A stretch of 64,000 nt of DNA from Bacteroidota bacterium (GCA_018266055.1 JAFDYT010000011.1:182893-246892); one strand, 5' to 3'; positions 43,272 through 52,422 are shown, numbered from the stretch's first letter. Translations and numbers: made by a program. The notes: generated from the sequence alone by a model not told the origin.

Positions 43272-45455
43272 TCAAATTTTTACTCCCAGCGAAATGTAAC
43301 AAGTCCTTCCGTCGGCGGGCAGAATATCAGGACCGGGATACATGTTTATCCGTCTGCTAAAGTACATGGCGTTCGTCAGGTTATTGATTCCTGCGGAAAG
43401 ATGATATTGATTTAAAAACCGGTAGCTGATCGCCCAATCGTAAACTGTGTACGCCGGCACCACACCCACTACGCCGTTGGCACTGAACCGTGTGTTGTTG
43501 GCGTCGTTGTACTTCAGGCTGGTGTAGCTTGCCTGAAACGTGGTCGAAAATCCTTTGTGCGTAAATACCATCCCCATGCGGTTTACCCAATCGGGTACAC
43601 CTTCTACAACATTCCCTGCCAGCGAGAGATTGTCGGTGCCATTGCTTAGCTGCCCGTCAACATAGCGTGCGTGTGTGTACGCCAGCGACATGAACGTGCG
43701 AAGGTCAGTATCTCTTATCGCACCGTTGATTACTTTAAGCCACGACAGGTCGGCATACGCTTCTATCCCTTTGACCACGGCATTGCCGATGTTAGTAGTA
43801 AACAGATAAGAACTTGCTCCATTGGTTTTGGTAAGATTACCTATCCTGTTGCCGTAATACAGGTAAAATCCATTGACATCGAAATGAAGCAAGTCGCTGA
43901 TTTGTCCGCGATAGCCCACATCGATGTCGTAGCCGCGGCTGTCTTTCAAGTTAGGGTCAATGATGCCGAGTTGATCTGCGGGTGTAATGTTCGCATACAG
44001 AAAAGGACGATATGCCTGCGACACATTGCCATACCACTGGCTATGATCTGATACGGCATATTGCACGCCTATCCCCAGCAGGGGAAATGTACGCGTGCTC
44101 TTGTACGACACCGGAAACGTAGCCTTGTTGATTACACCGGAAAGATCAGACTGTATGACTTCGTAGCGGATGCCGGGCGTCACCGAAAGGCGGCGACTTA
44201 CCTGAAAAAGGTTTTCTGCAAAGACCGCGTAATTCACCGTGTGAAAAGTAATGTCTATGCCGTAAGGGCCGGCAAGGGTCATGTCATAATCACTACCCGT
44301 AGTACCCTTTCCTTTTTGTCTGCGTTGCGTGACTTCGTCCGAGTAGCGAAAGCCTGCCGCCAGCGTTGACGCCACAGCGCCTATCGCAGCACGGTGTATC
44401 AACCTTCCTTCCATCACAAAGCCATTGTAAAAATCACGGTCTACCTGGCGCGGATTGTAACTGCCGGTCGTGGTGTTAATCGTATCCATCACATTCGGCG
44501 TATTGATAAACTGCACACTGCTGCGCTCTCCCCAGATTCCGTTGGCGGTCAACTTCACCGAGGTGCGGGGCGAAAAGCGATAGCGAAAAATCAGCGCCGG
44601 AATGTTGATCACAGGGCGGAAGAAATTGCGCGCGCGAAAAGACTGGCGCGGATTCTGATTAAACTGCGCGTCGGTAAGGCCGCCGGCAATCTGCTGCCGG
44701 TAGTCCATCTGCGAAAACTGAAACGTCAGGTTCCCTTGCTTCGAAAACTGATAGCCGACCGACGCATAGAGCGATTGATAATTAAACGCCGCATTGGGTC
44801 GCCATCCGTCGCCGTGCCGGTTGTCGTAGCCGACATAGTAGTTAATTTTTCCGGCGGTGCCGCCCACCGCCATATAGGCGTTGTAAAAATTATTCGAACC
44901 CACCGTCTGCTCGGTCTCCGCTGAAATTGTGCGGGTGCTGTCGCCTTCTTTCATCACAAAATTCATCATGCCGCCAAACTGACTTCCAAACTGAAGCGCT
45001 GCCGACCCGCGAATCAGCTGCACCTGTTTCACCGCCTGCATTGGCACGGTGTAGTGATTTTCAGGATAACCGAACAAATCGCTGTTGGTGTTGTATCCGT
45101 TTTGCCGCATGTTCATTTCGATAGACCGGTGTGCGTCGGTGCCACGCGTACCGATGTTCAGCTGCGTTCCCGCGCCGTCCATCTCCCACACGTTGAGGCC
45201 AGGGATTTTTGCAAAAATCATGCGGCTTAGGTTTTGCGCCAGGTTTGCCTGCCCTTCGTCTGGGCGCACCTGATTTGTTTTCTTGCCAGCAAAAATACTG
45301 GCGTCCTGCACGTCGGGCAGGTATGTCTTTTGCGAAGTGCCCTTAATAATAATAGGCTGCAGCGTTCGCGCCTCTAGTGTATCATGTGCTGAGCGCTGTG
45401 CCATGGCACGTGCGTACAGACCAAGACACACGAATAGTATCATTGTCTTTTTCAT
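43272..45455 (-). CDS. TonB-dependent outer-membrane receptor, FecA-like
   Basis: A 727-residue receptor with a signal peptide ending near ARAMAQ. The plug domain includes PIIIKGTSQKTYLPDV, near the N-terminus where a TonB box would be expected, followed by IPGLNVWEMDGAGTQLNIGTRG and VQLIRGSAALQFGSQFGGMMN, and the 22-strand barrel ends with CYISLGVKI. It resembles FecA-type receptors for ferric citrate or other siderophores. There is no N-terminal carboxypeptidase-like domain and no SusD partner, so a polysaccharide role is unlikely. The ATG at 45455 gives the proper signal peptide; a longer frame to 45536 does not. Two palindromes lie upstream. Confidence 0.92.
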   Translation of the reverse strand: MKKTMILFVCLGLYARAMAQRSAHDTLEARTLQPIIIKGTSQKTYLPDVQDASIFAGKKTNQVRPDEGQANLAQNLSRMIFAKIPGLNVWEMDGAGTQLNIGTRGTDAHRSIEMNMRQNGYNTNSDLFGYPENHYTVPMQAVKQVQLIRGSAALQFGSQFGGMMNFVMKEGDSTRTISAETEQTVGSNNFYNAYMAVGGTAGKINYYVGYDNRHGDGWRPNAAFNYQSLYASVGYQFSKQGNLTFQFSQMDYRQQIAGGLTDAQFNQNPRQSFRARNFFRPVINIPALIFRYRFSPRTSVKLTANGIWGERSSVQFINTPNVMDTINTTTGSYNPRQVDRDFYNGFVMEGRLIHRAAIGAVASTLAAGFRYSDEVTQRRQKGKGTTGSDYDMTLAGPYGIDITFHTVNYAVFAENLFQVSRRLSVTPGIRYEVIQSDLSGVINKATFPVSYKSTRTFPLLGIGVQYAVSDHSQWYGNVSQAYRPFLYANITPADQLGIIDPNLKDSRGYDIDVGYRGQISDLLHFDVNGFYLYYGNRIGNLTKTNGASSYLFTTNIGNAVVKGIEAYADLSWLKVINGAIRDTDLRTFMSLAYTHARYVDGQLSNGTDNLSLAGNVVEGVPDWVNRMGMVFTHKGFSTTFQASYTSLKYNDANNTRFSANGVVGVVPAYTVYDWAISYRFLNQYHLSAGINNLTNAMYFSRRINMYPGPDILPADGRTCYISLGVKI

Positions 45456-45477
45456 AACGGTATTGGTTAATAGGAAT

Positions 45478-45491
45478 ATTGACATGTCAAT
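45478..45491. promoter_or_regulatory. Palindromic candidate operator upstream of the TonB receptor
   Basis: ATTGACATGTCAAT is a perfect 14-bp palindrome starting 22 bases upstream of the receptor ATG. It is unlike a Fur box. The related half ATATTGACATGT recurs at 50723-50734 upstream of a secreted enzyme gene. Confidence 0.4.
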
Positions 45492-45536
45492 CTCACGGTG
45501 GAGACTGATCACGCGTTTTTTTAGTACTAATGTCAT

Positions 45537-45552
45537 GCACGCCGTGGCGTGC
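45537..45552. promoter_or_regulatory. GC-rich palindrome between two minus-strand genes
   Basis: GCACGCC-GT-GGCGTGC is a 7-bp perfect inverted repeat just past the stop codon of the gene at 45555. It could be part of a terminator or an operator of the TonB receptor gene. No T tract follows it directly. Confidence 0.35.
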
Positions 45553-45554
45553 CG

Positions 45555-46097
45555 TTATGAAAATTGAGGAGGGCGTAACAACGTAGCACGAAATGTAAAC
45601 CGATAACGGTTGACCCACGCCGGAGTCAAGGTATTGCAATGGCCGGGTACCCGCGGAGAGAACGAAAGTTGTTTTGAAAAGTAATCCTTGGCAAAGGCGT
45701 TGATCATTTTGAAACTGGTGTTAGCACGGTCGGCATGCTCACCCGAAAACAGTTTGGAAAAGTCGGCAATGGCGGCGGGCGTATCTTCTTCCAATGCTTC
45801 GCGAATGCAAACCACATACAGGATGTTGCGGTAGAATTTTTGCTTCACCATGCGGTAGTTTTCTCCCTGATATACAAACTGACCATCCACCCGAGTGTAC
45901 TCTTCCGTGGCGGCTGCATATGGGTACTCCAGCGGAATAGTAAGAATAAGGTTACCGCCCAGCTCGTCGGAATTGGCTTCAATGCGTTGCAATACTTCCT
46001 CGGTGAGTTGCCTTTGCGCCATGAAGATGAGCGCATAGTACTCCACCGCACTACACGCAATCAGAAAGATGCCAGCAAATGCAATAAACCTTTTCAT
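45555..46097 (-). CDS. Membrane-anchored protein, unknown
   Basis: A 180-residue protein starting with a hydrophobic segment (RFIAFAGIFLIACSAVEYYAL) that is either a signal anchor or an uncleaved signal. A helical region (IFMAQRQLTEEVLQRIEANS) and short strands (LILTIPLEYPYAAATEEYTR) follow, ending in a basic, aromatic tail. No family was recognised. The ATG at 46097 was chosen over an upstream TTG because the preceding stretch overlaps the degraded lipoprotein gene. It lies about 80 bases upstream of the TonB receptor start and could share its transcript. Confidence 0.6.
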   Translation of the reverse strand: MKRFIAFAGIFLIACSAVEYYALIFMAQRQLTEEVLQRIEANSDELGGNLILTIPLEYPYAAATEEYTRVDGQFVYQGENYRMVKQKFYRNILYVVCIREALEEDTPAAIADFSKLFSGEHADRANTSFKMINAFAKDYFSKQLSFSPRVPGHCNTLTPAWVNRYRFTFRATLLRPPQFS

Positions 46098-46135
46098 GAA
46101 AAGGCAAATATAAGTAGTAAGTTGTAAGAAGCACC

Positions 46136-46536
46136 TCAAAGACCGCACGCAGACTTAGCAGGCTTCCATAAAATAGCGTGCGACGAAAGCTCACTGGTTT
46201 GGATTGGAATAAGCGTGCTTGTGCCCAGGTTTAGGGGCTTTGCGTCGCGGGTGACTGCTACAAACCCTATTGCCTTACCCTCGCAGTTGTATATTACCGT
46301 GATGGTGTTGCAAAGCGCACAGCAGTTTCAATCATAAATATAGTGTTCCCCCGATACCTGGCCTTAGAGATATAAAAATATGGCGCCAGCGTGGTGGATG
46401 ATTCTATCGAATTGATTTGTGTACTTAGCCAAGGTAGCTGCTCAAGCGGGTTCTTAACCGTACAATTATCGATGCTCTCCTTTTTACAGGAACACACAAT
46501 AAATACAATCGCTCCGATCAGGTATTTTTTTATCAT
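46136..46536 (-). pseudogene. Small lipoprotein gene with a single frameshift
   Basis: The frame from the ATG at 46536 encodes a lipoprotein signal (IGAIVFIVCSCKKES) and a domain start NPLEQLPWLSTQINSIES, then passes into a short nonsense tail after IFMIETAV. In another frame of the same strand the sequence continues as CCALCNTITVIYNCEGKAIG and runs to a stop at 46136. This is what a small Bacteroidota lipoprotein family with a NPLE-LPWL start and a paired-Cys middle would be expected to read. The span of 401 bases is one short of a multiple of three, consistent with loss of one base near 46322-46329. It may be a pseudogene or a sequencing error. Confidence 0.7.
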
Positions 46537-46623
46537 GGTACTGCGCCATGAGTAAGACACATTGATTGTTTGAAAAGTTGGATCTAGTGGTGCGACTGTA
46601 GCTTACCACTCATCAAGTATTCA

Positions 46624-47106
46624 CTACTCTCTTGTAAACTCTTCAATCACCTCTTTTAATGTAGGAAACTCCGACACCAGTTCACTCCTTTTGGCCAGTT
46701 CAAAGTCAGCGAAGTCAAAGCCGGGAGACACCGTACAGCTAACCAAACCAGCGCCTTTACCATCTTTCACGCGCGCAGCAAACCACAGACCGGCACGAAC
46801 ACAAAAAGAAGGAACAGCGCCATGTTCCACCTCATTACCTAGTAACACCGAGTGCAATTCACCGTGCTCGATGTACAAAATCTCCAGCGGCTGCCCCTGG
46901 TGAAAGTACCAAAGCTCATCCGACTGAATACGGTGAAAGTGTGACTTGTCGGTATTCTCCAATAAATAATAAATGGACGTACACACATGACGCCGCTGCC
47001 CATGACGCGTGGTGATCACTTCTTCTGACCGATATGTCTCGAGGTAATAACCGCCTTCGGGATGTGGTAGCAAGTGGAGATGCTGAATGAGTTGCGAGGA
47101 TTGCAT
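46624..47106 (-). CDS. Cupin protein, DUF985 family
   Basis: A 160-residue cupin_5 (DUF985) protein. The start LIQHLHLLPHPEGGYYLETYRS is followed by TSIYYLLENTDKSHFHRIQSDELWYFHQGQPLEI with the cupin His/Glu/Gln pattern, and a C-terminal half with LVSCTVSPGFDFADFELA. The fold is a double-stranded beta-helix; family members have been linked to carbohydrate or small-molecule binding, without a clear reaction. It is a single gene in a region of small unknown genes. Confidence 0.93.
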   Translation of the reverse strand: MQSSQLIQHLHLLPHPEGGYYLETYRSEEVITTRHGQRRHVCTSIYYLLENTDKSHFHRIQSDELWYFHQGQPLEILYIEHGELHSVLLGNEVEHGAVPSFCVRAGLWFAARVKDGKGAGLVSCTVSPGFDFADFELAKRSELVSEFPTLKEVIEEFTRE

Positions 47107-47130
47107 ACAAGTTTATAGTTCGTGACGATT

Positions 47131-48471
47131 CTATTTAGCAATGTTGATCAGCACTAGTTTTTTCTCGTGGTAGTTTTCCATCAGAACAAACGCACGAGCC
47201 TGGCTGACCAACAGCGAACCACAAAAATGATATCGCGCTCGCTGGTGTTGTATTTCATACTCATCCATTCTCTTGGAGACCGCATTATCCGATTTATTAG
47301 TATCGATCTCATGTCCATCAAAGGTGGCAAACAAGTAGCGGCTTATGCCTGGCCTCGGTCGTGCCTGCCGCGCCGCACTCCAAAGAATCGTACCTACGAC
47401 CATCGCCAGCGGATTAGGACTGATCACGATCCCCGGTGTGTTTTCATTAAAGGTTGTACCATACACAATGCTATAACTGCCGAGCGGTGTCTTTTGTGCC
47501 ACTATCGCGGCGTTGGTCATCGACGACACTTTCATCGTATGCCATAAGTTTTCCTTCATCGACCTTCGATGCTTTCTAGCCTCATGGAAATAGACTTTCG
47601 TGTCCTTCATGGCCGGATTCAGCGACAGCTCTCGGGTGGCGATCACAGCACCTGTAATCCGGTGATGCACTGAGAGTACAAACTTTGACTTAGACGTAGC
47701 CAGACTGAACACCAGTGAATCTACAACAAACGACTTTAAGTCCTCACCCGGGCTGGCAGTGACACTACAGATTTTTTTATCTCCGGTGTTTCTGTCGTAG
47801 GTAACCGCCAATGTGCTGTTCTGACCTTCTTTCATGCAGAGTATTACCGTTGGCTTGCTCACATAAATCTGAATACGGCCATAGGTCTCATAAAAGCCTA
47901 CGCCTTCGCCAGGGCGCAACACATCAAAATCTGTGGCTTTCAGATTGGACAGGACCAGGATCGATTCTTTGCCCGCCACCACTCCTTTGCTCACCCGCGT
48001 CAGCTCAAGTGCATTGGATGCCGTATAGGTTACTACCGTAACTCCGTCTTCGTTTACTACGCCTACTACTGGCGACTCAAAGACTACGGCCTGCTTCACT
48101 ATTTCTCTCTTCTTTGTGGTGCGATTAAGGTGTACAGTGGTGAGACTAACGCTGTTTTTTTTTAACCTTTCTATAAAATAAAAGTACTCATCACCGTGAT
48201 CCACCTGATAGCCGCAAAGCTCTGCATCCACAATATCTTCCCGGTACACCATCTGCGTTGTGCCATCGGGAAGTATCCGCGCCATCTTCCACTTGTTATC
48301 CCGCTCTTTGAAAGTGATCAACACCGTATCCTTTGACATGAAGGCCTGCAGTTGACTAACCCCGCCTGCGCCTAGCGATACCTTCGCAAACTCCTGCTGC
48401 CCTTCCACCGCGGCAGTACTGAAAATCAAGAACACTATTATCCATATGCTTGTCCTATTTCGAGCGCTCAT
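47131..48471 (-). CDS. Exported protein, unknown
   Basis: A 446-residue protein with a signal peptide ending near AAVEGQ. Its body is predominantly short beta-strands with repeated patterns (VLITFKERDNKWKMARILP; GYQVDHGDEYFYFIERL; VVGVVNEDGVTVVTYTAS), suggesting a propeller-like fold. No catalytic or metal site stands out, and no family was recognised. The C-terminus ends in a strand (KKLVLINIAK). It is 24 bases upstream of the cupin gene on the same strand and may be co-transcribed with it. Confidence 0.65.
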   Translation of the reverse strand: MSARNRTSIWIIVFLIFSTAAVEGQQEFAKVSLGAGGVSQLQAFMSKDTVLITFKERDNKWKMARILPDGTTQMVYREDIVDAELCGYQVDHGDEYFYFIERLKKNSVSLTTVHLNRTTKKREIVKQAVVFESPVVGVVNEDGVTVVTYTASNALELTRVSKGVVAGKESILVLSNLKATDFDVLRPGEGVGFYETYGRIQIYVSKPTVILCMKEGQNSTLAVTYDRNTGDKKICSVTASPGEDLKSFVVDSLVFSLATSKSKFVLSVHHRITGAVIATRELSLNPAMKDTKVYFHEARKHRRSMKENLWHTMKVSSMTNAAIVAQKTPLGSYSIVYGTTFNENTPGIVISPNPLAMVVGTILWSAARQARPRPGISRYLFATFDGHEIDTNKSDNAVSKRMDEYEIQHQRARYHFCGSLLVSQARAFVLMENYHEKKLVLINIAK

Positions 48472-48524
48472 CTACATCTATTTTTTTTATAAGCTAATGA
48501 ATCACAATTCGCTATACATTACCT

Positions 48525-49064
48525 CTACCCCTTGCCATTTTCCATAAAATCATACAACTCCCCTGTGGCAAGGTTTATCTTCATAGAAAAGTAGCAGTTG
48601 CCACCATCGTTGGCAATAACAAGTTGTTTTTTTCTGCGTTTATACCAAGTTGGTTCACAAAAGAAGTTGCCGTAAACTACCTTTTGTCCGTTTTCTATGG
48701 CGGCTATGTATTGCCTTCCATACTCATGAAGTTCTATGGTAAAGCTCTCTTTTATAAAATTCATTCCCGGATTTTCCTTTTTCATTTCTTCGTATCGTTC
48801 TAACGCCAGGATGTTGTAGCCTTCCACATATTTCTTTACCAGCCGCTCACACACCAGCAGCTCAGCTTTACTCAGGTCTTCGTATTTTGCTGCATACGGA
48901 AAAACGTAGTTAAGCACCGAGGTATCCGGCTTGAGTACATGTATGTCCAAGGTATCAAGGCTTGCTTCCGTAAGGCCATCAACATTTTGTTGTACCACCG
49001 GGTGATGCCCCCTGCACGATAATAAGGCAAGCGCGATAAGAGCAAGTGAGAAGAATTTGGACAT
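48525..49064 (-). CDS. Small lipoprotein, unknown
   Basis: A 179-residue protein with a lipobox (ALALLSCRGH). The mature part has an amphipathic helix (LSKAELLVCERLVKKYVEGY), ERYEEMKKENPGMNF and strands resembling a cystatin-like fold (QYIAAIENGQKVVYGNFFCEP; KKQLVIANDGGNCYFSMKI). No family is recognised with confidence. The ATG at 49064 was chosen over a TTG three codons upstream. It is followed by the unknown exported gene at 47131 on the same strand. Confidence 0.6.
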   Translation of the reverse strand: MSKFFSLALIALALLSCRGHHPVVQQNVDGLTEASLDTLDIHVLKPDTSVLNYVFPYAAKYEDLSKAELLVCERLVKKYVEGYNILALERYEEMKKENPGMNFIKESFTIELHEYGRQYIAAIENGQKVVYGNFFCEPTWYKRRKKQLVIANDGGNCYFSMKINLATGELYDFMENGKG

Positions 49065-49201
49065 GCCAGTCAAGATAGTATTTTATTCATAAACGGGTAG
49101 CTTACTAAATTCAAAATTACTAAGTGACTTGAATTCATTTCAAACACCTGACATGCCTACTACCTGTCGGTGAAGAATCGTCACAGGCGATACCCTAATC
49201 T

Positions 49202-50662
49202 TTACCTCCCCACCGACACACTCACCGCCTCACCCGGCTTTACTTCAACGGCTATCCAGGCATAGGGTCTGCCATGATCCTGGCCCGGATTGCATTTTTT
49301 CTTTACCCCATTTACCCATAACGCATCGTACTGGCCGGGTAAACCCGCACGCCAGGTAAAGGTATTGCCATGATGGTTGGTCATTGTGGTAGTGGTGAGG
49401 CCATCGTGTTTTACGGAAATGACATTCGAAAGAACCGGAAGATTTTTCAGTTCAGCCCAATCGCCTTTGGCCACTCTTGGCAAGGTAGTGACTGTATTTG
49501 CCGATGCATTGACCTCCACACCCATCAAGCCGCGTGTGATGTGCTCCATCACGGTGAAGGAATTTTCCGGATAATCACGCCGCGCATTTTCCGGCGCACA
49601 AAGATCGATGATCATTTGAGTGGCGGCCTGCGTGTCGCCACTTTCATAAAAGAGAACCGGCAGATACGATTTTAATTCGACAATCAGTTGACGATAATGA
49701 TCACGATACTGCGCCACCAGCTTCGCCCTCTGCTTTTGATCTTTCACCACATCAAAGTAAAGCAGGTAATGCAGAAACGCCTGATCTTTGCCTACCCAAA
49801 AGTAATCGAACGACTGATCGGCATACTGTACCGACCGATACTCCTGCCTTGCATCATCCCACCAGAAATCGTTTAGAAACTCGTGCTCCCGGTCGGCTTT
49901 CGCGAAGTACGTCTTTGCTTTGTCATACTCGCCATTCCTTTTTAAAATTTCTGCATACCCGCGATAGGCCGCTAGTAATGACGCCGTCAGGTCGATACCC
50001 AGTTTGGTTTCGCCCCGACCTCCTTCGTTGTAGGTGGGGATACCCCGACTGGTACCAAACCGCTGCGCCTTGCTGCTGTACATTTTGCGATTGCGTTGAG
50101 AAACGTTGGTATAGCCCAGTTGCCAGTGTGACACGTAGGCATCCATACTAAGTTCATAAAACCGCTTAAATACAGGATGCCTCAGGTACGTAGTATCACC
50201 CGTCCACTGATAGAGACGCCAGGCATTATACACCACATCAAAATTGGCCGGCAGGTTATACCAAAAGTCGTTGTCGTTCTGGAAGTCCACCGGGGCGGGT
50301 TGGTTGTAGCGGTTGATTTCCCAATACGAGCAATAGTCTTTTTCGGCGCTGATGTTGGCAGCGAATTTTTGAAACATGTTGAGGTTGTGGTTGTGCAAGC
50401 CCAGGATCTCCGCGCCGATGGCCTGATGCGAAACATCGCGCATACAAAACGCTTCGCGCTGCGGCAATGCTGCTTCATACCAGTAACCTACGGCATCGCT
50501 CCCATCGTGGGCCAACGACAGTGCTTTCTTTTTTGCCCAGGCAAAGGCGCTGTCCAGGCGGGCATTGTTGCTGGTAAACGTAACTTGCGCATGTGCGCCT
50601 GAGGCAACGAACAACAGCACAATGGCAAGCCTAAATTGCGATGCAAATTGAAAAATAGTCAT
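49202..50662 (-). CDS. Secreted six-hairpin (alpha/alpha) glycosidase-like protein
   Basis: A 486-residue protein with a signal peptide ending near SGAHAQ. Its helical repeats and motifs (LPQREAFCMRDVSHQAIGAE; FWYNLPANFDVVYNAWRLY; DLTASLLAAYRGYAEIL; FWWDDARQEYRSVQYADQS) resemble the six-hairpin barrels of GH15, GH63 and GH78 enzymes, where acidic residues in such loops do catalysis. A short beta domain closes the C-terminus. The exact family and sugar cannot be assigned. It is a single gene with 135 bases upstream; a TATTGACATGT sequence there resembles the palindrome before the TonB receptor. Confidence 0.7.
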   Translation of the reverse strand: MTIFQFASQFRLAIVLLFVASGAHAQVTFTSNNARLDSAFAWAKKKALSLAHDGSDAVGYWYEAALPQREAFCMRDVSHQAIGAEILGLHNHNLNMFQKFAANISAEKDYCSYWEINRYNQPAPVDFQNDNDFWYNLPANFDVVYNAWRLYQWTGDTTYLRHPVFKRFYELSMDAYVSHWQLGYTNVSQRNRKMYSSKAQRFGTSRGIPTYNEGGRGETKLGIDLTASLLAAYRGYAEILKRNGEYDKAKTYFAKADREHEFLNDFWWDDARQEYRSVQYADQSFDYFWVGKDQAFLHYLLYFDVVKDQKQRAKLVAQYRDHYRQLIVELKSYLPVLFYESGDTQAATQMIIDLCAPENARRDYPENSFTVMEHITRGLMGVEVNASANTVTTLPRVAKGDWAELKNLPVLSNVISVKHDGLTTTTMTNHHGNTFTWRAGLPGQYDALWVNGVKKKCNPGQDHGRPYAWIAVEVKPGEAVSVSVGR

Positions 50663-50797
50663 GGCGTTAAAGATAGCGACATGCGCTAAAAAAGAGAAAG
50701 ACCGATCGATCGTGTTGAGTTTATATTGACATGTGCGATACAGCGTTAGAATAGCGCTGACACATCAACGGTAACAATCAAGAGCGAGGGCCCGCAC

Positions 50798-51268
50798 TCA
50801 AAACTTCGGAATAATCGCTGTGGCTTCAATTTCTAATAACAAGTCATCTCTCACCAATTTACTCACCTGTACCAGCGTACTGGCGGGCATCTTTTTTTGC
50901 GTGAAGAATTTATCCCGCACATTTCTCACCGTCTGCACCTGCGACGCGTCGATCATGAAGATCCCCAACTTCACCACATTCTCTAATGTCCCTCCGCTTT
51001 CGGCAACGATGTTTTTAATATTCGTAAAAATCTGCGTTGTCTGTTCGGCCAGATTGTCTTTACCAATCAGGTTGCCTTTGTTATCCAAGGCAATCTGCCC
51101 TGAAATAATAATCATTTTGCAGGTACCTAATTCTATTTCGGCGGCGTGGGAATATCCTTTTGTTTTTGATACCGAGGTGGGATTACTAAATCTCACCAGC
51201 GACGTGTCGGCTTGCGAATACCCCGCGAAGGAAATCAGGAGTAAAACGAGGGAATGTAGTTTTTTCAT
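50798..51268 (-). CDS. RidA/YjgF family protein with signal peptide
   Basis: A 156-residue Rid-family protein. The mature part has YSHAAEIELGTCKMIIISGQ, the trimer-core GNLIGKDNLAEQTTQIFTNI, GGTLENVVKLGIFMID and MPASTLVQVSKLVRDDLLLE. The residue in the usual Arg position of VxxLAxPxxLVEIE-type ends is altered, so imine deaminase activity is uncertain. The N-terminus is a clear signal peptide (LHSLVLLLISFAGYSQ), unlike cytoplasmic RidA, so it acts outside the cytoplasm. It is followed by the DUF4349 gene upstream on the same strand. Confidence 0.85.
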   Translation of the reverse strand: MKKLHSLVLLLISFAGYSQADTSLVRFSNPTSVSKTKGYSHAAEIELGTCKMIIISGQIALDNKGNLIGKDNLAEQTTQIFTNIKNIVAESGGTLENVVKLGIFMIDASQVQTVRNVRDKFFTQKKMPASTLVQVSKLVRDDLLLEIEATAIIPKF

Positions 51269-51310
51269 TTTGTGTCGGGTTAACCAGAATTAACGATAAA
51301 GCTGAACTCT

Positions 51311-52195
51311 TTACTCATTCATCTTATTTCTCACGGCATTAATAATTTCCAGTTTATCCATAATCAGCAATAGGATAAAGATTGTGGCTGCCGATACCAA
51401 TGCAGCAAATACGATGATCGCAAAATATTTGATCGCCCACTCTAGCGCGACCTTCACCCGATGTATAAAGCTAATGCTCATCTCCGTCGCGCCTTCATAC
51501 ATCGAAAGTTTAACCGTACAGAATTCATTTTCAGAATCAAAGTTTCCCAACTCCACACCCAGTGCTTGCGCACGTTCTTCTATCTCCAAAATCTTATCGT
51601 TGAGCGAAACGAAATCGGCGATTTGCCCGCCTTTTGTTTTCAGGTCATTGAGTGATTGCAACGTCTTTTCGATCGACGCCTTTTTTGCATTGAGTTGCCG
51701 GTATTCATTGGTTTTATCCACCTTGGTAATCTCTGTTGCTTTTAACACGCCGACTTCTTTCAATTCTTTATATAAGCTATCAAACAAAGTCGGGTTCACG
51801 CCGATGAGCAAATGGATTTGTCGACTTCCCTTTTGTCCTAAGTTCTGCTCGTATTGAATAACCGCATTAAATGATTTGGCTTTTCCCTTCACCAATTTTT
51901 CATCCTTTTCAAATTCAGAAGTCTTTGTTTTTATCGAGGCGGTCTTCTCGTATTTCTGATTGGATGCCATAGCCGTTGCGAGCTGAACGTCACCTTTATT
52001 AAGTACCAATTTTTCAGTCGCGTAGTTCTTTCTTAGGTTATCAATGCTACTGAAGAAATTATCGCTGTAATCCCCATTGGTAGTCACGTCGGTGGCCACA
52101 TACCCATAGACGAGTCTAAACAAAAAAAGCAAAATAAAGAGACCGATAAACCATCTGCTGGTTTTCCAAAATCTTGCTTTAAAAGGTGTCTTCAT
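51311..52195 (-). CDS. DUF4349 domain membrane protein
   Basis: A 294-residue protein with an N-terminal transmembrane helix (WFIGLFILLFLFRLVYGYV), an extracytoplasmic region with AVIQYEQNLGQKGSRQIHLLIG and a long coiled coil (EITKVDKTNEYRQLNAKKAS through ILEIEERAQALGVELGNF), and a C-terminal helix (YFAIIVFAALVSAATIFILL). This is the DUF4349 layout. The function is unknown; the family may act in envelope stress or as a scaffold. The ATG at 52195 gives the usual start. It is the last of a minus-strand series, 42 bases before the RidA gene. Confidence 0.88.
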   Translation of the reverse strand: MKTPFKARFWKTSRWFIGLFILLFLFRLVYGYVATDVTTNGDYSDNFFSSIDNLRKNYATEKLVLNKGDVQLATAMASNQKYEKTASIKTKTSEFEKDEKLVKGKAKSFNAVIQYEQNLGQKGSRQIHLLIGVNPTLFDSLYKELKEVGVLKATEITKVDKTNEYRQLNAKKASIEKTLQSLNDLKTKGGQIADFVSLNDKILEIEERAQALGVELGNFDSENEFCTVKLSMYEGATEMSISFIHRVKVALEWAIKYFAIIVFAALVSAATIFILLLIMDKLEIINAVRNKMNE

Positions 52196-52270
52196 ATTAA
52201 TTTCTTTTTTTAAGCAGTGCAATCTCTAAACCCTAAAATACTTTTTCAAAACCGATTATTCAAACTCCGA

Positions 52271-52349
52271 CAAAGACGGCATTCTTCACCGTCAATCAGC
52301 ACAAGCTCAAAAAATTGAAACTCAGTCAAAGAAATCAACACCAGACATG
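52271..52349. repeat. Intergenic repeat, copy A
   Basis: A diverged copy of a repeat also found at 54331 and 54915. Recognisable parts are GACGG...TTCTTCACCGTCAATCAG at the left, CTCAAAAAATTGAAACTC in the middle and CAACACCAGACATG at the right. Its left hairpin arm has decayed. The remaining gap 52196-52422 holds nothing else recognisable. Confidence 0.6.
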
Positions 52350-52422
52350 AGGATTATGCATGGCGGCAGAACATGGGAAAGCGGCTAAAAACACCTGCGA
52401 TGGCTAGGCGTTGATAGTGGAT

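Noticed and set aside
44394-44924. Long plus-strand open frame inside the TonB receptor gene
   Set aside because: It is antisense to a recognisable receptor, and its Arg/Val/Ile-rich translation is the shadow of high-GC third positions.
49141-49200. Possible fourth copy of the intergenic repeat
   Set aside because: Only about 13 bases (ACACCTGACATGC) match the right end; the rest differs, with just a small CCTGT/ACAGG inverted repeat. It is too little to call a copy.
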